Counted from the first letter of the stretch, positions 1 through 9,325 are shown. The stretch: DNA of 64,000 nt from Vallitalea sp. (GCF_025211055.1 NZ_JAOARO010000002.1:1-64000); one strand, 5' to 3'. Notes: generated from the letters alone by a model not told the origin. Program-made: numbers and translations.

Positions 1-17
1 AGGTCGAGGGCTTGACC
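1..17 (+). rRNA. 23S rRNA, extreme 3' end (partial)
   Basis: The first bases, AGGTCGAGGGCTTGACC, match the 3' end I remember for clostridial 23S rRNA, which normally follows TACTAATA. The gene lies almost wholly upstream of the window. The next 129 bases hold no 5S rRNA-like sequence before the first tRNA. Confidence 0.65.
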
Positions 18-146
18 TAAGTACATCAAAGAGATTTGAGTGTATGATAGTTAAGCTAAGAGTTAAGATATATAAGTTATGTAGCTTTGCAGAGGTTGAT
101 AAGATAATTTGTTGTTCAATGTGTTGTTTTGAATGTTTATAAATGT

Positions 147-221
147 GGCCCAGTGGTTCAGTTGGTTTAGAACGCCGGCCTGTCACGCCGGAGGTCGAGG
201 GTTCGAGTCCCTTCTGGGTCG
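147..221 (+). tRNA. tRNA-Asp(GTC)
   Basis: Cloverleaf with acceptor GGCCCAG/CTGGGTC, anticodon loop CTGTCAC and a GTTCGAGTC T-loop. CCA is not encoded. It is the first gene of a seven-tRNA cluster downstream of the 23S gene. Confidence 0.95.
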
Positions 222-262
222 TTAGTTGTAAAACTAATAGATTTATATAATATTTATTCCCA

Positions 263-335
263 GGGCGCATAGCTCAGCTGGGAGAGCACCTGCCTTACAA
301 GCAGGGGGTCACAGGTTCGAGCCCTGTTGCGCCCA
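263..335 (+). tRNA. tRNA-Val(TAC)
   Basis: Acceptor GGGCGCA/TGCGCCC, anticodon loop CTTACAA and T-loop GTTCGAGCC. CCA is not encoded. Confidence 0.95.
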
Positions 336-342
336 CTAAATC

Positions 343-390
343 AAATTCCTTTACAATAAGTTAGGAATTTTATATAGCACGGTAACGTGC
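343..390 (+). other. Two small hairpins between tRNA-Val and tRNA-Thr
   Basis: An 8-bp inverted repeat, AAATTCCT (343-350) with AGGAATTT (363-370), is followed by GCACG-GTAA-CGTGC (377-390), a stem closed by a GNRA tetraloop. They could be processing or partial termination signals in the tRNA transcript. The rest of the 158-base gap is featureless AT-rich DNA. Confidence 0.4.
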
Positions 391-493
391 ATAAAGCAAA
401 TAATCCATTAGTATTTACATATTATAAAGATTATAATAGAATAATTTTTATAAGAATAACAAAAAATGTTAAAGTGGATGAAAATAAATATAT

Positions 494-566
494 GCCGACG
501 TGGCTCAATTGGCAGAGCAGCTGACTTGTAATCAGCAGGTTATCGGTTCAAGTCCGATCGTCGGCT
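494..566 (+). tRNA. tRNA-Thr(TGT)
   Basis: Acceptor GCCGACG/CGTCGGC, anticodon loop CTTGTAA and T-loop GTTCAAGTC. CCA is not encoded. Confidence 0.95.
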
Positions 567-572
567 TGCAAT

Positions 573-654
573 GGAGGGGTTCCCGAGTGGCCAAAGGGGG
601 CAGACTGTAAATCTGTTGGCTCCGCCTTCGAAGGTTCGAATCCTTCTCCCTCCA
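573..654 (+). tRNA. tRNA-Tyr(GTA)
   Basis: 82-nt class II tRNA with a long variable arm, anticodon loop CTGTAAA and acceptor GGAGGGG paired to TCCCTCC. It starts six bases after tRNA-Thr. CCA is not encoded. Confidence 0.95.
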
Positions 655-689
655 CTAATTAATAGTAATATAAGTACTGTTAATGTTAA

Positions 690-766
<77 letters not shown>

Positions 767-770
767 ATAT

Positions 771-846
<76 letters not shown>

Positions 847-865
847 TAAAAACTTTATAAAATTT

Positions 866-939
866 GGGCCACTAGCTCAGTCGGCTAGAGCACTGGACTT
901 TTAATCCAGGTGTCCCGGGTTCGAGTCCCGGGTGGCTCA
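866..939 (+). tRNA. tRNA-Lys(TTT)
   Basis: Acceptor GGGCCAC/GTGGCTC, anticodon loop CTTTTAA and T-loop GTTCGAGTC. Last tRNA of the cluster; CCA is not encoded. Confidence 0.95.
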
Positions 940-945
940 CTTAAG

Positions 946-974
946 AAATCGTCTATATTTATAGGCGATTTTTT
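946..974 (+). terminator. Terminator of the rRNA/tRNA operon
   Basis: An 11-bp stem (946-956 with 961-971) with a 4-base loop runs directly into a T tract, seven bases after tRNA-Lys. Confidence 0.85.
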
Positions 975-1152
975 AGTATAATGAAATAGTCTAATATAAT
1001 ATAAATAATCTGTATCAACAAAATAAATGTTATCAACAGAGTATATACAATAAACATAAAACTATTAACAAATTTATATGAATATAATCCATTTTGTTGA
1101 TAAGATATGATTAGTATAAAAAATCCTTTACTGAATGAATAGGAGAATTTGA

Positions 1153-2577
1153 ATGAAAGAAAAAACACTCTATGATCACCTTATGAAATATAAGAAAAAA
1201 ATTTATCCTTTTCATATGCCAGGACATAAATTAGGTAAAAAATATAATCTAAAAAATATAGCTAAGATAGATGTAACAGAAGTAAGAGGAACAGATAATC
1301 TACATGACCCTTCTGGTATAATATATGAAGCCCAAGTAAAAGCAGCAAAGACTTTTGGTGCATATAAAACTTATTTTTTAGTAAATGGTAGTACTGGAGG
1401 TATTATTTCTGCTATAACTTCCATATGTAAAGAAAAAGACCAAGTATTAATTGCTAGGAATAGTCATAAGTCAGTTTATAATGCTATATTAATAAATAAT
1501 TTGGTTCCCATATATATTTACCCCAAAGTATTAGATAACGGTTTAATCGGAGGGATTAATCCAACTGAGATTGAAGCGAAGATTGAAAGTAACCCCCACA
1601 TTAAAATGGTAATTATTACAAGTCCTACTTATGAAGGCTATGTATCCAACATAGCCGCAATATCAGAAATAACTCATAAATATAATAAGATATTAATGGT
1701 CGATGAAGCACATGGTTCACATTTTAGATTCCACAATTATTTTCCAGAGACTTCATTACAACAAGATGCAGATATAGTTATTCAGAGTGCCCACAAAACC
1801 TTACCATCAATTACTCAGAGTGCTATGTTGCATATCAAAAATGATAAGATAGATACTAATAAATTGCAGAATGCTCTATCTATATTCCAAACCAGTAGCC
1901 CCTCATATGTACTAATGACTAGTCTAGATAACTGTAGAAATATAATTGACACAAAAGGTAATAAATTATTTAATGCATATGTTAAACACTTAAAAGATTG
2001 CAGGAATAGATTAAATGTTCAATTAAAAAATTTACAGCTTATGGATAATGAAATAATTGGTAGCAAGGAAATAGTAGATATGGATTACTCAAAAATAGTT
2101 ATAGATTGTACACATGCTAATACTACAGGAACAGAACTTGATGGAATACTTCGTAACAAATATAATATACAAGTAGAGTTAAGTGGTATTAATCATATTA
2201 TTGCAATGACTTCAATATGCGATAGTAAATATGGATTTAACAAATTAGTGAAATCACTAATAGAAATAGATAGTAAGTTAATAAAAAAACAAATAAAAGG
2301 TAATAAATATGATATAATTAATAATGCTAGGATACATTATAACCCAAAGGATGCCTTTAATAAAAACAAGGTTGAAATAAAATTAGAAAATGCTGTTGAT
2401 AAGATATCAGGAGATTTTATTATCCCTTTTCCACCAGGAATACCTTTAATTGTTCCAGGGGAAATAATCACAGAAGAAAATATCAATCTAATCAATAAAT
2501 ATCTAGAATTGGGTATAGAAATAATGGGGCTATGTAATAAAGAATGTAGAACAATTAATATAATTGAAGAGGTGTAA
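1153..2577 (+). CDS. Orn/Lys/Arg decarboxylase family protein (YaaO-like)
   Basis: 474-residue fold-type I PLP enzyme of the basic amino-acid decarboxylase family. Visible motifs are HMPGHK (21-26), the cofactor-binding DEAHGSH (184-190) and SAHKTLPS with Lys215 as the expected Schiff-base lysine. It is shorter than the roughly 700-residue enterobacterial enzymes because the N-terminal wing domain is absent, as in Bacillus YaaO and SpeA. An AGGAGA ribosome site precedes the ATG. It heads the block leading into tmk, the same place yaaO occupies in Bacillus. Substrate (arginine, lysine or ornithine) cannot be told from sequence alone. Confidence 0.9.
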   Translation: MKEKTLYDHLMKYKKKIYPFHMPGHKLGKKYNLKNIAKIDVTEVRGTDNLHDPSGIIYEAQVKAAKTFGAYKTYFLVNGSTGGIISAITSICKEKDQVLIARNSHKSVYNAILINNLVPIYIYPKVLDNGLIGGINPTEIEAKIESNPHIKMVIITSPTYEGYVSNIAAISEITHKYNKILMVDEAHGSHFRFHNYFPETSLQQDADIVIQSAHKTLPSITQSAMLHIKNDKIDTNKLQNALSIFQTSSPSYVLMTSLDNCRNIIDTKGNKLFNAYVKHLKDCRNRLNVQLKNLQLMDNEIIGSKEIVDMDYSKIVIDCTHANTTGTELDGILRNKYNIQVELSGINHIIAMTSICDSKYGFNKLVKSLIEIDSKLIKKQIKGNKYDIINNARIHYNPKDAFNKNKVEIKLENAVDKISGDFIIPFPPGIPLIVPGEIITEENINLINKYLELGIEIMGLCNKECRTINIIEEV

Positions 2578-2578
2578 A

Positions 2579-3220
2579 ATGACAGGATTATTTATTAGCA
2601 TAGAAGGAGCAGATGGCTCAGGTAAATCAACTCAGATAGAGAAGTTAAAAACTTATTTGGAACAGCATAACTATGAATTTGTATTTACAAGAGAACCAGG
2701 CGGTACAGTTATAAGTGAATCTATAAGAGATATAATATTAAATAAGGATTTTATGGAGATGTCAGATATGACAGAGGCACTATTATATGCTGCTTCAAGA
2801 GCACAACACGTTGAGCAATATATAAAACCATTATTAAAAGAGGGTAAAATAGTTATATGTGATAGATTTGTAGACTCATCTGTAGTCTATCAAGGACATG
2901 CTAGAGGTCTTGGTATAGGGAATGTAGAACAAATCAATAAATATGCAACAGGTGGATTAGAACCAGATATAACTATTCTACTAGACATTGATGCTGAAGA
3001 AGGATTGAAGCGTAAAAAAAATCAAAGAGAGTTAGACAGATTAGAATTACAGAAGTTTGATTTTCATAAAAAAGTTTGTGAAGGTTATAGAAAATTAGCT
3101 GAACTTCATTTTGATAGAATTAAAAAAATTGATGCATCAGAATCTGTAGAAAATATCCATGAGGAAATAATAAATACTATTGAACACATTATCAATAATA
3201 GGTATAATTATAATAAATAA
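2579..3220 (+). CDS. tmk: Thymidylate kinase
   Basis: Phosphorylates dTMP to dTDP in the dTTP pathway. Of about 213 residues, the P-loop GADGSGKS lies at 10-17, followed by REPGGT and the DR(F) dTMP/LID motif in DRFVDSSVVYQGHARG. A TTG lies 15 bases upstream in frame, but GAAGAGGTG (2567-2575) is correctly spaced for the ATG at 2579, one base after the previous stop. Very likely co-transcribed with the decarboxylase gene. Confidence 0.95.
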   Translation: MTGLFISIEGADGSGKSTQIEKLKTYLEQHNYEFVFTREPGGTVISESIRDIILNKDFMEMSDMTEALLYAASRAQHVEQYIKPLLKEGKIVICDRFVDSSVVYQGHARGLGIGNVEQINKYATGGLEPDITILLDIDAEEGLKRKKNQRELDRLELQKFDFHKKVCEGYRKLAELHFDRIKKIDASESVENIHEEIINTIEHIINNRYNYNK

Positions 3221-3393
3221 ATATCTAAAAAATATTAATTAATTATAAAAGTGAAGTTAATATAATAATATCTCTATATTCTAAACAAAAATCTATATTT
3301 ATCCGATATTAATCATATAATATAATAAATTAATAGCCTATAGATTGTTTATTCATTTTATCTTATAAAAATTAAATTCTTAGGAGTGATACT

Positions 3394-3723
3394 ATGAAAC
3401 TAATCATAGCAGTAATTCATGATGAAGACTCTCATAGATTAACTGAAGGACTAAATAAATCAGGATTTATGGCTACCAAATTAGCTAGTACAGGTGGTTT
3501 TTTAAAAACTGGCAATACTACAATACTTATAGGTGTGCCAAAAGAAAAAGTTGACGAAGTAATAGAAATTATAAAAAGAGAGTGTAAAACCAATAAACAA
3601 ATGTCATTACTGAATCCACCAGTGGCTGGTATGCCAGATGGATATTTACCATATCCAATTGAAGTAACAGTTGGAGGAGCAACAGTATTTGTCATTGATG
3701 TAGACCAATATTACAAATTATAA
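3394..3723 (+). CDS. darA: Cyclic-di-AMP-binding PII-like protein DarA (YaaQ/PstA)
   Basis: 109-residue DUF970 protein. The family forms PII-like trimers that bind the second messenger c-di-AMP; the output in the cell is not firmly known. The sequence shows the family features: an N-terminal IAVIHDEDS strand, the GFMATKLASTGGFLKTGNTT region around the nucleotide pocket, and a C-terminal GGATVFVIDVDQY. Start is clear, with TTAGGAGTG seven bases before ATG. The order tmk-darA-yaaR-holB matches Bacillus. Confidence 0.93.
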   Translation: MKLIIAVIHDEDSHRLTEGLNKSGFMATKLASTGGFLKTGNTTILIGVPKEKVDEVIEIIKRECKTNKQMSLLNPPVAGMPDGYLPYPIEVTVGGATVFVIDVDQYYKL

Positions 3724-3778
3724 AGTTTATAAATAACTGATACAAAAGATAAATAATTTCTAGATGGGGGATATTGCT

Positions 3779-4222
3779 ATGGATTTAAAAGTAAATACCG
3801 TGAAAATGCCAGATATGAATGATAATATTAATAGGATTGATAATAATAACAATAAAGAATTCAAATTTACATTACTTAGCAAAATAGATGAATCATCACT
3901 TCAAGATAAGTTGAATATGATGATTAATGACATAACAGAGCAAGGTAAGAAAATTGCTAAGCATATGGATGTAAAAGATATGAAAAAATATAGAGAATTA
4001 ATCAAAGACTTTGTTAATGAAGTAGTAACCCATTCTCACAAATTCTCAAGAGAAAATTTTCTAGATAGACGTGGAAGACATAGAGTATACGGTATAGTCA
4101 AATTAGTAGATAAAAATCTAGATGATTTAGCAAAAGAATTAATTCAGGAAGAAAAAAATAATCTTAATATATTAGGACATGTAGATGAGATAAGGGGACT
4201 ATTATTAGATATAATGACATGA
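3779..4222 (+). CDS. YaaR family protein (DUF327)
   Basis: About 147 residues, mostly charged helices, with the family segment [19 protein letters not shown] and a C-terminal [16 protein letters not shown]. Function in the family is unknown, but it is almost always encoded between darA and holB, as here. An ATG at 3764 is in frame, yet GGGGGA (3767-3772) is spaced for the ATG at 3779, which I prefer. Confidence 0.85.
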   Translation: MDLKVNTVKMPDMNDNINRIDNNNNKEFKFTLLSKIDESSLQDKLNMMINDITEQGKKIAKHMDVKDMKKYRELIKDFVNEVVTHSHKFSRENFLDRRGRHRVYGIVKLVDKNLDDLAKELIQEEKNNLNILGHVDEIRGLLLDIMT

Positions 4223-4276
4223 TAAATGTATTTATTATCCATAAAATAATTCAAGGATTTTTATCCTATTAAAATA

Positions 4277-4355
4277 AAAGAGTTGTCTCATAAACATTTT
4301 TGTTAGTTATTTGAAAGGTTTATTAACATAAAATGTATATTGAGACAGCTTTTTT
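4277..4355 (+). terminator. Long-armed hairpin terminator after yaaR
   Basis: AGTTGTCTCA (4281-4290) pairs with TGAGACAGCT (4341-4350) before a T run. The arms continue inward with CATTTTTGTTA against TAACATAAAATG, giving an unusually long interrupted hairpin. The rest of the 304-base gap to holB is AT-rich, and I see no gene in it. Confidence 0.75.
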
Positions 4356-4526
4356 AATTTATCATATTGGGGATAACTTTTTAAATACATGAGATTATGT
4401 TAATAATAATAGATAAATCCATAAAATATAGACTAATTATAAAAAGACCTATAAATTATGCTCTAAAACAGTGTATAATAATACTTAGAGATGAATTTAA
4501 GATAGTTTATTAGGAAGGGAATATAA

Positions 4527-5516
4527 ATGTATACTTTTGATGAAATAGTTGGGCATAATGAAATAATAGACCACTTACAAAGTGCTATTAAGACTAATAA
4601 AATATCCCATGCATATATAATAGATGGTGAAAAGGGAATTGGAAAGAAACTTATTGCTAATACTTTTGCTAAAACACTTCAATGCCAGAAAAAAGAAATT
4701 GTACCATGTAACGAATGTATATCTTGTCGAACTTTTGATTCATTAAACAATCCAGATGTAATATATGTAGAACAGACCAAAAAAACGGGTATTGGTGTTG
4801 ATGATATAAGGGAACAGATTAATCAAGATATAAATATTAAGCCCTATCAGCATCCCTATAAGATCTATATTGTGGATAATGCAGATACTATGACAGAACA
4901 GGCACAGAATGCTTTATTGAAAACAATTGAAGAACCACCTTCATACGTGGTAATACTTTTACTATCTAATAATATAAATAAATTTTTAATTACAATAATA
5001 TCACGATGTGTTGTTTTAAAATTAAAACCAATTATGCCTGATAAAGTTATGAATTATGTCATAGAAAAACTGGGAATATCAGATTATAGAAGTGAATTAA
5101 TAACTTCTTTTGCCCAGGGGTTAATAGGTAAAGCTAAAGAATTAGCAGCGTCTACAGAATTTTTTGATATGAGGGAAAGTATGATAAAGATTGTGGATCG
5201 TATAATTAATGGTGATGAATACGAACTATTAGAGGTAAGTCAGAAATTTGAGGATTATAAAGATAATATACAAGATTTTTTAGATTTACTTATGACTTGG
5301 TTCAGAGATTTGCTCATTGTAAAAAAGATAAATGATGACATGTATATAATTAATAGAGATAAATATAGAACTCTGTTGAAACAAGCACAGGTTTTATCGT
5401 ATAATAGAATAAGTATAATGATTGAAAATATTAATAAAGCTAAAAATTTATTGAAACAAAATGCAAATTTTAGATTAGTTATAGAGATGATGATATTACA
5501 AACAAAGGAGAATTAA
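4527..5516 (+). CDS. holB: DNA polymerase III subunit delta' (clamp loader)
   Basis: 329-residue AAA+ protein of the replicative clamp-loader complex. The P-loop GEKGIGKK (34-41) lacks the usual Thr/Ser after the lysine, in keeping with delta' being a non-hydrolysing stator. The four-cysteine zinc module uses C53, C61, C64 and C67, and an SRC motif follows in ISRCVVLKL. Stop and next start (ricT) are two bases apart, so translation is probably coupled. Confidence 0.93.
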   Translation: MYTFDEIVGHNEIIDHLQSAIKTNKISHAYIIDGEKGIGKKLIANTFAKTLQCQKKEIVPCNECISCRTFDSLNNPDVIYVEQTKKTGIGVDDIREQINQDINIKPYQHPYKIYIVDNADTMTEQAQNALLKTIEEPPSYVVILLLSNNINKFLITIISRCVVLKLKPIMPDKVMNYVIEKLGISDYRSELITSFAQGLIGKAKELAASTEFFDMRESMIKIVDRIINGDEYELLEVSQKFEDYKDNIQDFLDLLMTWFRDLLIVKKINDDMYIINRDKYRTLLKQAQVLSYNRISIMIENINKAKNLLKQNANFRLVIEMMILQTKEN

Positions 5517-5517
5517 T

Positions 5518-6453
5518 ATGATAAAAGTAATCGGCGTCAGGTTCAGGAAGGCAGGTAAGATATATTATTTTGATCCTAATAATCTAGATATTAAACAGGG
5601 ACAAAATGTCATTGTAGAGACAGTTAGAGGTATAGAATATGGACATGTTGTTATAGGAATCAAAGAAGTGACTGATGATGAGATAATACAGCCATTAAAA
5701 AGCGTTATAAGGATTACAACACCAGAGGACGATAAAAAGGAATCAAAGAATAGGTCAAAAGAAAAAGAAGCTTTTGATATCTGTGTCAAGAAGATCAGTA
5801 AACATGGTTTAGGAATGAAACTTATTGATGTAGAGTATACTTTTGATAATAATAAAGTATTATTCTATTTTACAGCTGATGGCAGAATTGATTTCAGAGA
5901 ATTAGTTAAAGACTTGGCTGCAATATTTAAAACAAGAATAGAATTAAGACAAATCGGTGTTAGAGATGAGACAAAGATGATAGGTAGTATCGGTATCTGT
6001 GGAAGACCTCTTTGCTGCCATACACATCTATGCGAATTTCAGCCAGTATCAATAAAAATGGCTAAAGAGCAGAATTTATCTCTTAATCCAACTAAGATAT
6101 CTGGAGTTTGTGGAAGATTAATGTGTTGTCTTAAATACGAGGAATCAACATATGAATATCTTAATAAACATTTACCAAATGTGGGAGATAAAGTAATCAC
6201 ACCAGAGGGACAAAAAGGAGAAGTGTTGAGCGTCAATGTTCTTAGACAGCTAGTAAGATTAGTTGTTAGAAAAGATGATGGAGATCCAGAAATATTACAA
6301 TACAAGGCAAGTGAATTAAAGTTTAAAGTTGGTAAACCTTGTAAAAAATGTACTAATGGTAATATTAGTGAAGCTATTTCAAAGGAAGAAGAAAAAGAAT
6401 TAAAGGAATTACAGAATCTAGAACGTAAAGAAGGTAAAATGAAGAGAGAGTAG
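5518..6453 (+). CDS. ricT: RicT / PSP1-domain protein (YaaT)
   Basis: 311 residues with the PSP1 domain and a cysteine-rich core made of GICGRPLCCHTHLC and GVCGRLMCC. In Bacillus this protein joins RicA and RicF in an Fe-S-containing complex that affects sporulation phosphorelay and RNase Y processing. The C-terminal tail carries a CKKC pair and a highly charged Lys/Glu run. It overlaps no gene but sits two bases after holB and six before the methyltransferase gene. Bacillus yabA, usually next, is absent. Confidence 0.93.
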   Translation: MIKVIGVRFRKAGKIYYFDPNNLDIKQGQNVIVETVRGIEYGHVVIGIKEVTDDEIIQPLKSVIRITTPEDDKKESKNRSKEKEAFDICVKKISKHGLGMKLIDVEYTFDNNKVLFYFTADGRIDFRELVKDLAAIFKTRIELRQIGVRDETKMIGSIGICGRPLCCHTHLCEFQPVSIKMAKEQNLSLNPTKISGVCGRLMCCLKYEESTYEYLNKHLPNVGDKVITPEGQKGEVLSVNVLRQLVRLVVRKDDGDPEILQYKASELKFKVGKPCKKCTNGNISEAISKEEEKELKELQNLERKEGKMKRE

Positions 6454-6459
6454 ATATAA

Positions 6460-7197
6460 ATGGAACTTAAAAAAGGCGAAAGAATAGATGAACTTCATAG
6501 AAATGGATATAGAATAATACAAAATACTGGTAAGTTCTGTTTTGGAATAGATGCTGTACTATTGACTGGTTTTGCAGTTGTTAAAGAAAAAGAAACAGTT
6601 CTTGACTTGGGTACAGGTACAGGAATTATTCCAATACTATTGGAAGCAAAAACAAAAGGTAATCATTTTACTGGGCTGGAGATTCAAGAAGAAAGTGTAG
6701 AAATGGCAGATAGAAGTGTTAAACTTAACTGTTTGGAAGATAAAATATCCATAGTAAAAGGAGATATAAAGGAAGCAGTGAAGCTGTTTCCTTTATCTAG
6801 TTTTGATGTGATAACTTCTAATCCACCTTACATGAATAATAAAAATGGTATAAAAAATGATCTACAACCAAAATCTATAGCCAGGCATGAGATACTATGT
6901 ACATTAGATGATGTTATAAAAAATACCGCTTCTTTATTAAAGGTAGGGGGAAGATTCTATATGGTACATAGACCAAGCAGATTACCAGAGATAATTGTAA
7001 CACTAAAAAAATATAAACTAGAACCTAAGAGAATAAGATTAGTTCATCCTTATATAGATAAAGAACCCAATATGGTGCTAATAGAATCAGTGCGACATGG
7101 TAAACCTTTATTGAAAGTAGAGCCACCACTAATTGTATATAAATCAGTTGGAAAATATACAGACGAAATATATGATATATATGGATATAATCAATAA
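6460..7197 (+). CDS. tRNA1(Val) A37 N6-methyltransferase-like (TrmN6/YabB)
   Basis: 245-residue SAM-dependent methyltransferase. Motif I is visible as VLDLGTGTGIIPILL and motif IV as SNPPYM, the NPPY signature of enzymes that methylate exocyclic amines. Position between ricT and rsmI is that of Bacillus yabB, the TrmN6 orthologue. The exact tRNA substrate is inferred from family. The GIY-YIG gene yazA, often next, is missing; rsmI begins 17 bases downstream. Confidence 0.85.
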   Translation: MELKKGERIDELHRNGYRIIQNTGKFCFGIDAVLLTGFAVVKEKETVLDLGTGTGIIPILLEAKTKGNHFTGLEIQEESVEMADRSVKLNCLEDKISIVKGDIKEAVKLFPLSSFDVITSNPPYMNNKNGIKNDLQPKSIARHEILCTLDDVIKNTASLLKVGGRFYMVHRPSRLPEIIVTLKKYKLEPKRIRLVHPYIDKEPNMVLIESVRHGKPLLKVEPPLIVYKSVGKYTDEIYDIYGYNQ

Positions 7198-7214
7198 GAG
7201 ATGGGAATGAGAAT

Positions 7215-8069
7215 ATGTCAGGGAAATTATATCTAGTAGCGACACCTATTGGTAATCTGGAAGACATAACATATAGAGCTATAAGAATATTAAATGAAGT
7301 TGATATTATAGCTGCAGAAGATACACGACATACAAAAAAGTTGTTGAATCATTTTAATATAAGTACATTATTAACCAGTTATCATGAGCATAACAAAATT
7401 GAAAAAGGTCCGTATCTTATTAAGAAATTACAAGAAGGTATAACTATAGCTTTAGTAACAGATGCAGGAACACCTGGAATATCTGATCCTGGTGAAGACT
7501 TAGTCAGACTATGTAGAATAAATGATATAGAAGTTACATCCGTGCCTGGTGCAGTGGCGTTGATAACAGGACTTATTCTTTCAGGGCTTAACACTAGGAG
7601 ATTTGTTTTTGAAGGATTTCTACCTCATGATAAAAAGGATAGAAATAGCATATTACAAAAATTAAAGGTTGAACATAGAACCATTATATTATATGAAGCA
7701 CCTCATAGATTAAAACAAACTCTTAAACAATTATTGGAAGCATTAGGTAATAGGAATATTGCAATTACTAGAGAGTTGACTAAAAAATTTGAAGAAGTAG
7801 ATACTATCACTTTGGAGGAAGCAGTAAATAAGTATGGTTCTGAATCGCCAAGAGGTGAATTTGTACTCATTATTGAAGGTAAACCATTGGAAGATTTGAG
7901 AAATGAAGAAATCCAGAGATGGGAAAATATTTCTATAGAAGACCATTATAATAAATATATTGAAGAAGGATTAGATAAAAAAAATGCCATGAAACAAGTA
8001 GCCAAAGATAGAGGTACGTCTAAAAGAGATATATATAACTATTTGGTAAAATTAGATAATCAAGATTGA
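7215..8069 (+). CDS. rsmI: 16S rRNA (cytidine-1402 2'-O)-methyltransferase
   Basis: 284-residue tetrapyrrole-methylase-fold enzyme that 2'-O-methylates C1402 in the ribosomal P site. Signature motifs are LYLVATPIGNLEDIT at the N-terminus, AEDTRHTKKLL, and VTDAGTPGISDPG at the SAM site. It starts with ATG after GAGATGGGAATGAGA and ends the block, followed by a clear hairpin terminator. Confidence 0.95.
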   Translation: MSGKLYLVATPIGNLEDITYRAIRILNEVDIIAAEDTRHTKKLLNHFNISTLLTSYHEHNKIEKGPYLIKKLQEGITIALVTDAGTPGISDPGEDLVRLCRINDIEVTSVPGAVALITGLILSGLNTRRFVFEGFLPHDKKDRNSILQKLKVEHRTIILYEAPHRLKQTLKQLLEALGNRNIAITRELTKKFEEVDTITLEEAVNKYGSESPRGEFVLIIEGKPLEDLRNEEIQRWENISIEDHYNKYIEEGLDKKNAMKQVAKDRGTSKRDIYNYLVKLDNQD

Positions 8070-8107
8070 AGATATTCGTAATACGAATAGTATCAATATA
8101 AATAAGA

Positions 8108-8134
8108 AACCCTCTATGATTAGAGGGTTAGTTT
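8108..8134. terminator. Bidirectional terminator between rsmI and abrB
   Basis: AACCCTCTA (8108-8116) pairs with TAGAGGGTT (8121-8129) around a TGAT loop, with a short T tract on the plus strand. It lies between convergent genes. Confidence 0.8.
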
Positions 8135-8154
8135 TATATTCAAGTATATTTAAT

Positions 8155-8415
8155 TTAGTCTACATTAAGTCCAGCAATTTTGGCCATTTCAATAATTGAT
8201 TGTCTAGATACTTTCTTTCCATAATAGTCAATTAAATCATCCATATTGCCAGTGAATATATCAGCAGGCTGATATTTCTTAAGTATGATTTGTTCATTAT
8301 CGACATAAATTTCTAGAGCATCTTTTTCTTTAATATCAAAATTCCTACGTATTTCAATTGGTAAAGTTATTCTACCTAATTCATCGAGTTTTCTAACAAT
8401 TCCTGTTGATTTCAT
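8155..8415 (-). CDS. abrB: AbrB-family transition-state regulator
   Basis: 86 residues with the N-terminal swapped-hairpin AbrB fold: MKSTGIVRKLDELGRI followed by TLPIEIRRNFDIKEKD, which closely matches Bacillus AbrB and SpoVT. These DNA-binding proteins hold down post-exponential and sporulation genes during growth. The ribosome site GAGGGGGAAA precedes the ATG. As in Bacillus it is convergent with the rsmI block. A strong promoter and an overlapping inverted repeat are described separately. Confidence 0.92.
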   Translation of the reverse strand: MKSTGIVRKLDELGRITLPIEIRRNFDIKEKDALEIYVDNEQIILKKYQPADIFTGNMDDLIDYYGKKVSRQSIIEMAKIAGLNVD

Positions 8416-8441
8416 AATATTTCCCCCTCAAACCGTTATGT

Positions 8442-8482
8442 TTATCCTATATAAGGATAACACAAAAGGTAATAAGTGTCAA
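8442..8482 (-). promoter_or_regulatory. abrB promoter with overlapping inverted repeat
   Basis: On the minus strand TTGACA (8477-8482) is 17 bases from TATCCT (8454-8459). The inverted repeat TTATCC-TATATAA-GGATAA (8442-8460) covers the -10. AbrB represses its own gene in Bacillus, so autoregulation here is a reasonable inference. Confidence 0.6.
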
Positions 8483-8653
8483 TAAAATGGATAATCTTGT
8501 AAATATAATCTTTTTTTGGCGAATATTACAAAGCAAGTATTAATTATTATATTTAACGCAAATAATAGTATATATAATGTTGAAATATAGGAATAAAGAA
8601 GGTATAGTTAAAGAAGTAATAATTATCTAGAATCTATCAAAGGAGAACGTAAA

Positions 8654-9325
8654 ATGGAATATAGTATTTTCGATATTATTGGACCAGTAATGATTGGACC
8701 TTCCAGTTCACATACTGCTGGAGCAGCCAAAATTGGGTATATTGCTAGAGAGATATTTGGTAAGGAAGTAAGTGAGGTAAGATTCTATCTTCATGGATCA
8801 TTTGCGAAAACTTATTTAGGGCATGGTACTGATAAAGCATTGTTATCAGGGGTAATGGGTTTTCTTCCAGATGATGAAAGACTTAGAAATGCATATGAGA
8901 TAGCTGAGAAAAAAGGAATAAAGTATAAATTTAATTCGAGAGATTTAGGTGATGTCCACCCTAACACAGTAAGGATTAATATGTTTTCAAAAGACGGTCA
9001 TGAAATGATGGTAATGGGTTCGTCTATTGGCGGGGGTAAAGTTTCTATTATAAAAATTAATGATTTTGATGTTGATTTCAATGGAGAATATACTACATTG
9101 ATTACAAAACACCTAGACAGGCCTGGAGTAATGGCAGCTATTACATCAATCTTAGCGAAAGATAGGGTTAATATTGCATTTATGAAGTTATACAGAGATG
9201 CCAAAGGAGATTATGCGAGACTTATTCTTGAATCTGATGAAGAGATTGAAATGTGTGTACTAGAGGATATTAAAAAAATGGACTATGTAGATGATGTAAC
9301 GAAAATAGATAAATTAATACTATAA
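8654..9325 (+). CDS. sdaAB: L-serine dehydratase, beta subunit
   Basis: 223 residues; with SdaAA it forms the Fe-S L-serine dehydratase that converts serine to pyruvate and ammonia. The family opening IGPSSSHTAGAAKIG is intact, and the C-terminal half (about 148-223) is an ACT domain that starts LDRPGVMAAITSILA. The start is fixed by AAAGGAGAACG. The alpha-subunit gene follows 27 bases downstream. Confidence 0.95.
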   Translation: MEYSIFDIIGPVMIGPSSSHTAGAAKIGYIAREIFGKEVSEVRFYLHGSFAKTYLGHGTDKALLSGVMGFLPDDERLRNAYEIAEKKGIKYKFNSRDLGDVHPNTVRINMFSKDGHEMMVMGSSIGGGKVSIIKINDFDVDFNGEYTTLITKHLDRPGVMAAITSILAKDRVNIAFMKLYRDAKGDYARLILESDEEIEMCVLEDIKKMDYVDDVTKIDKLIL

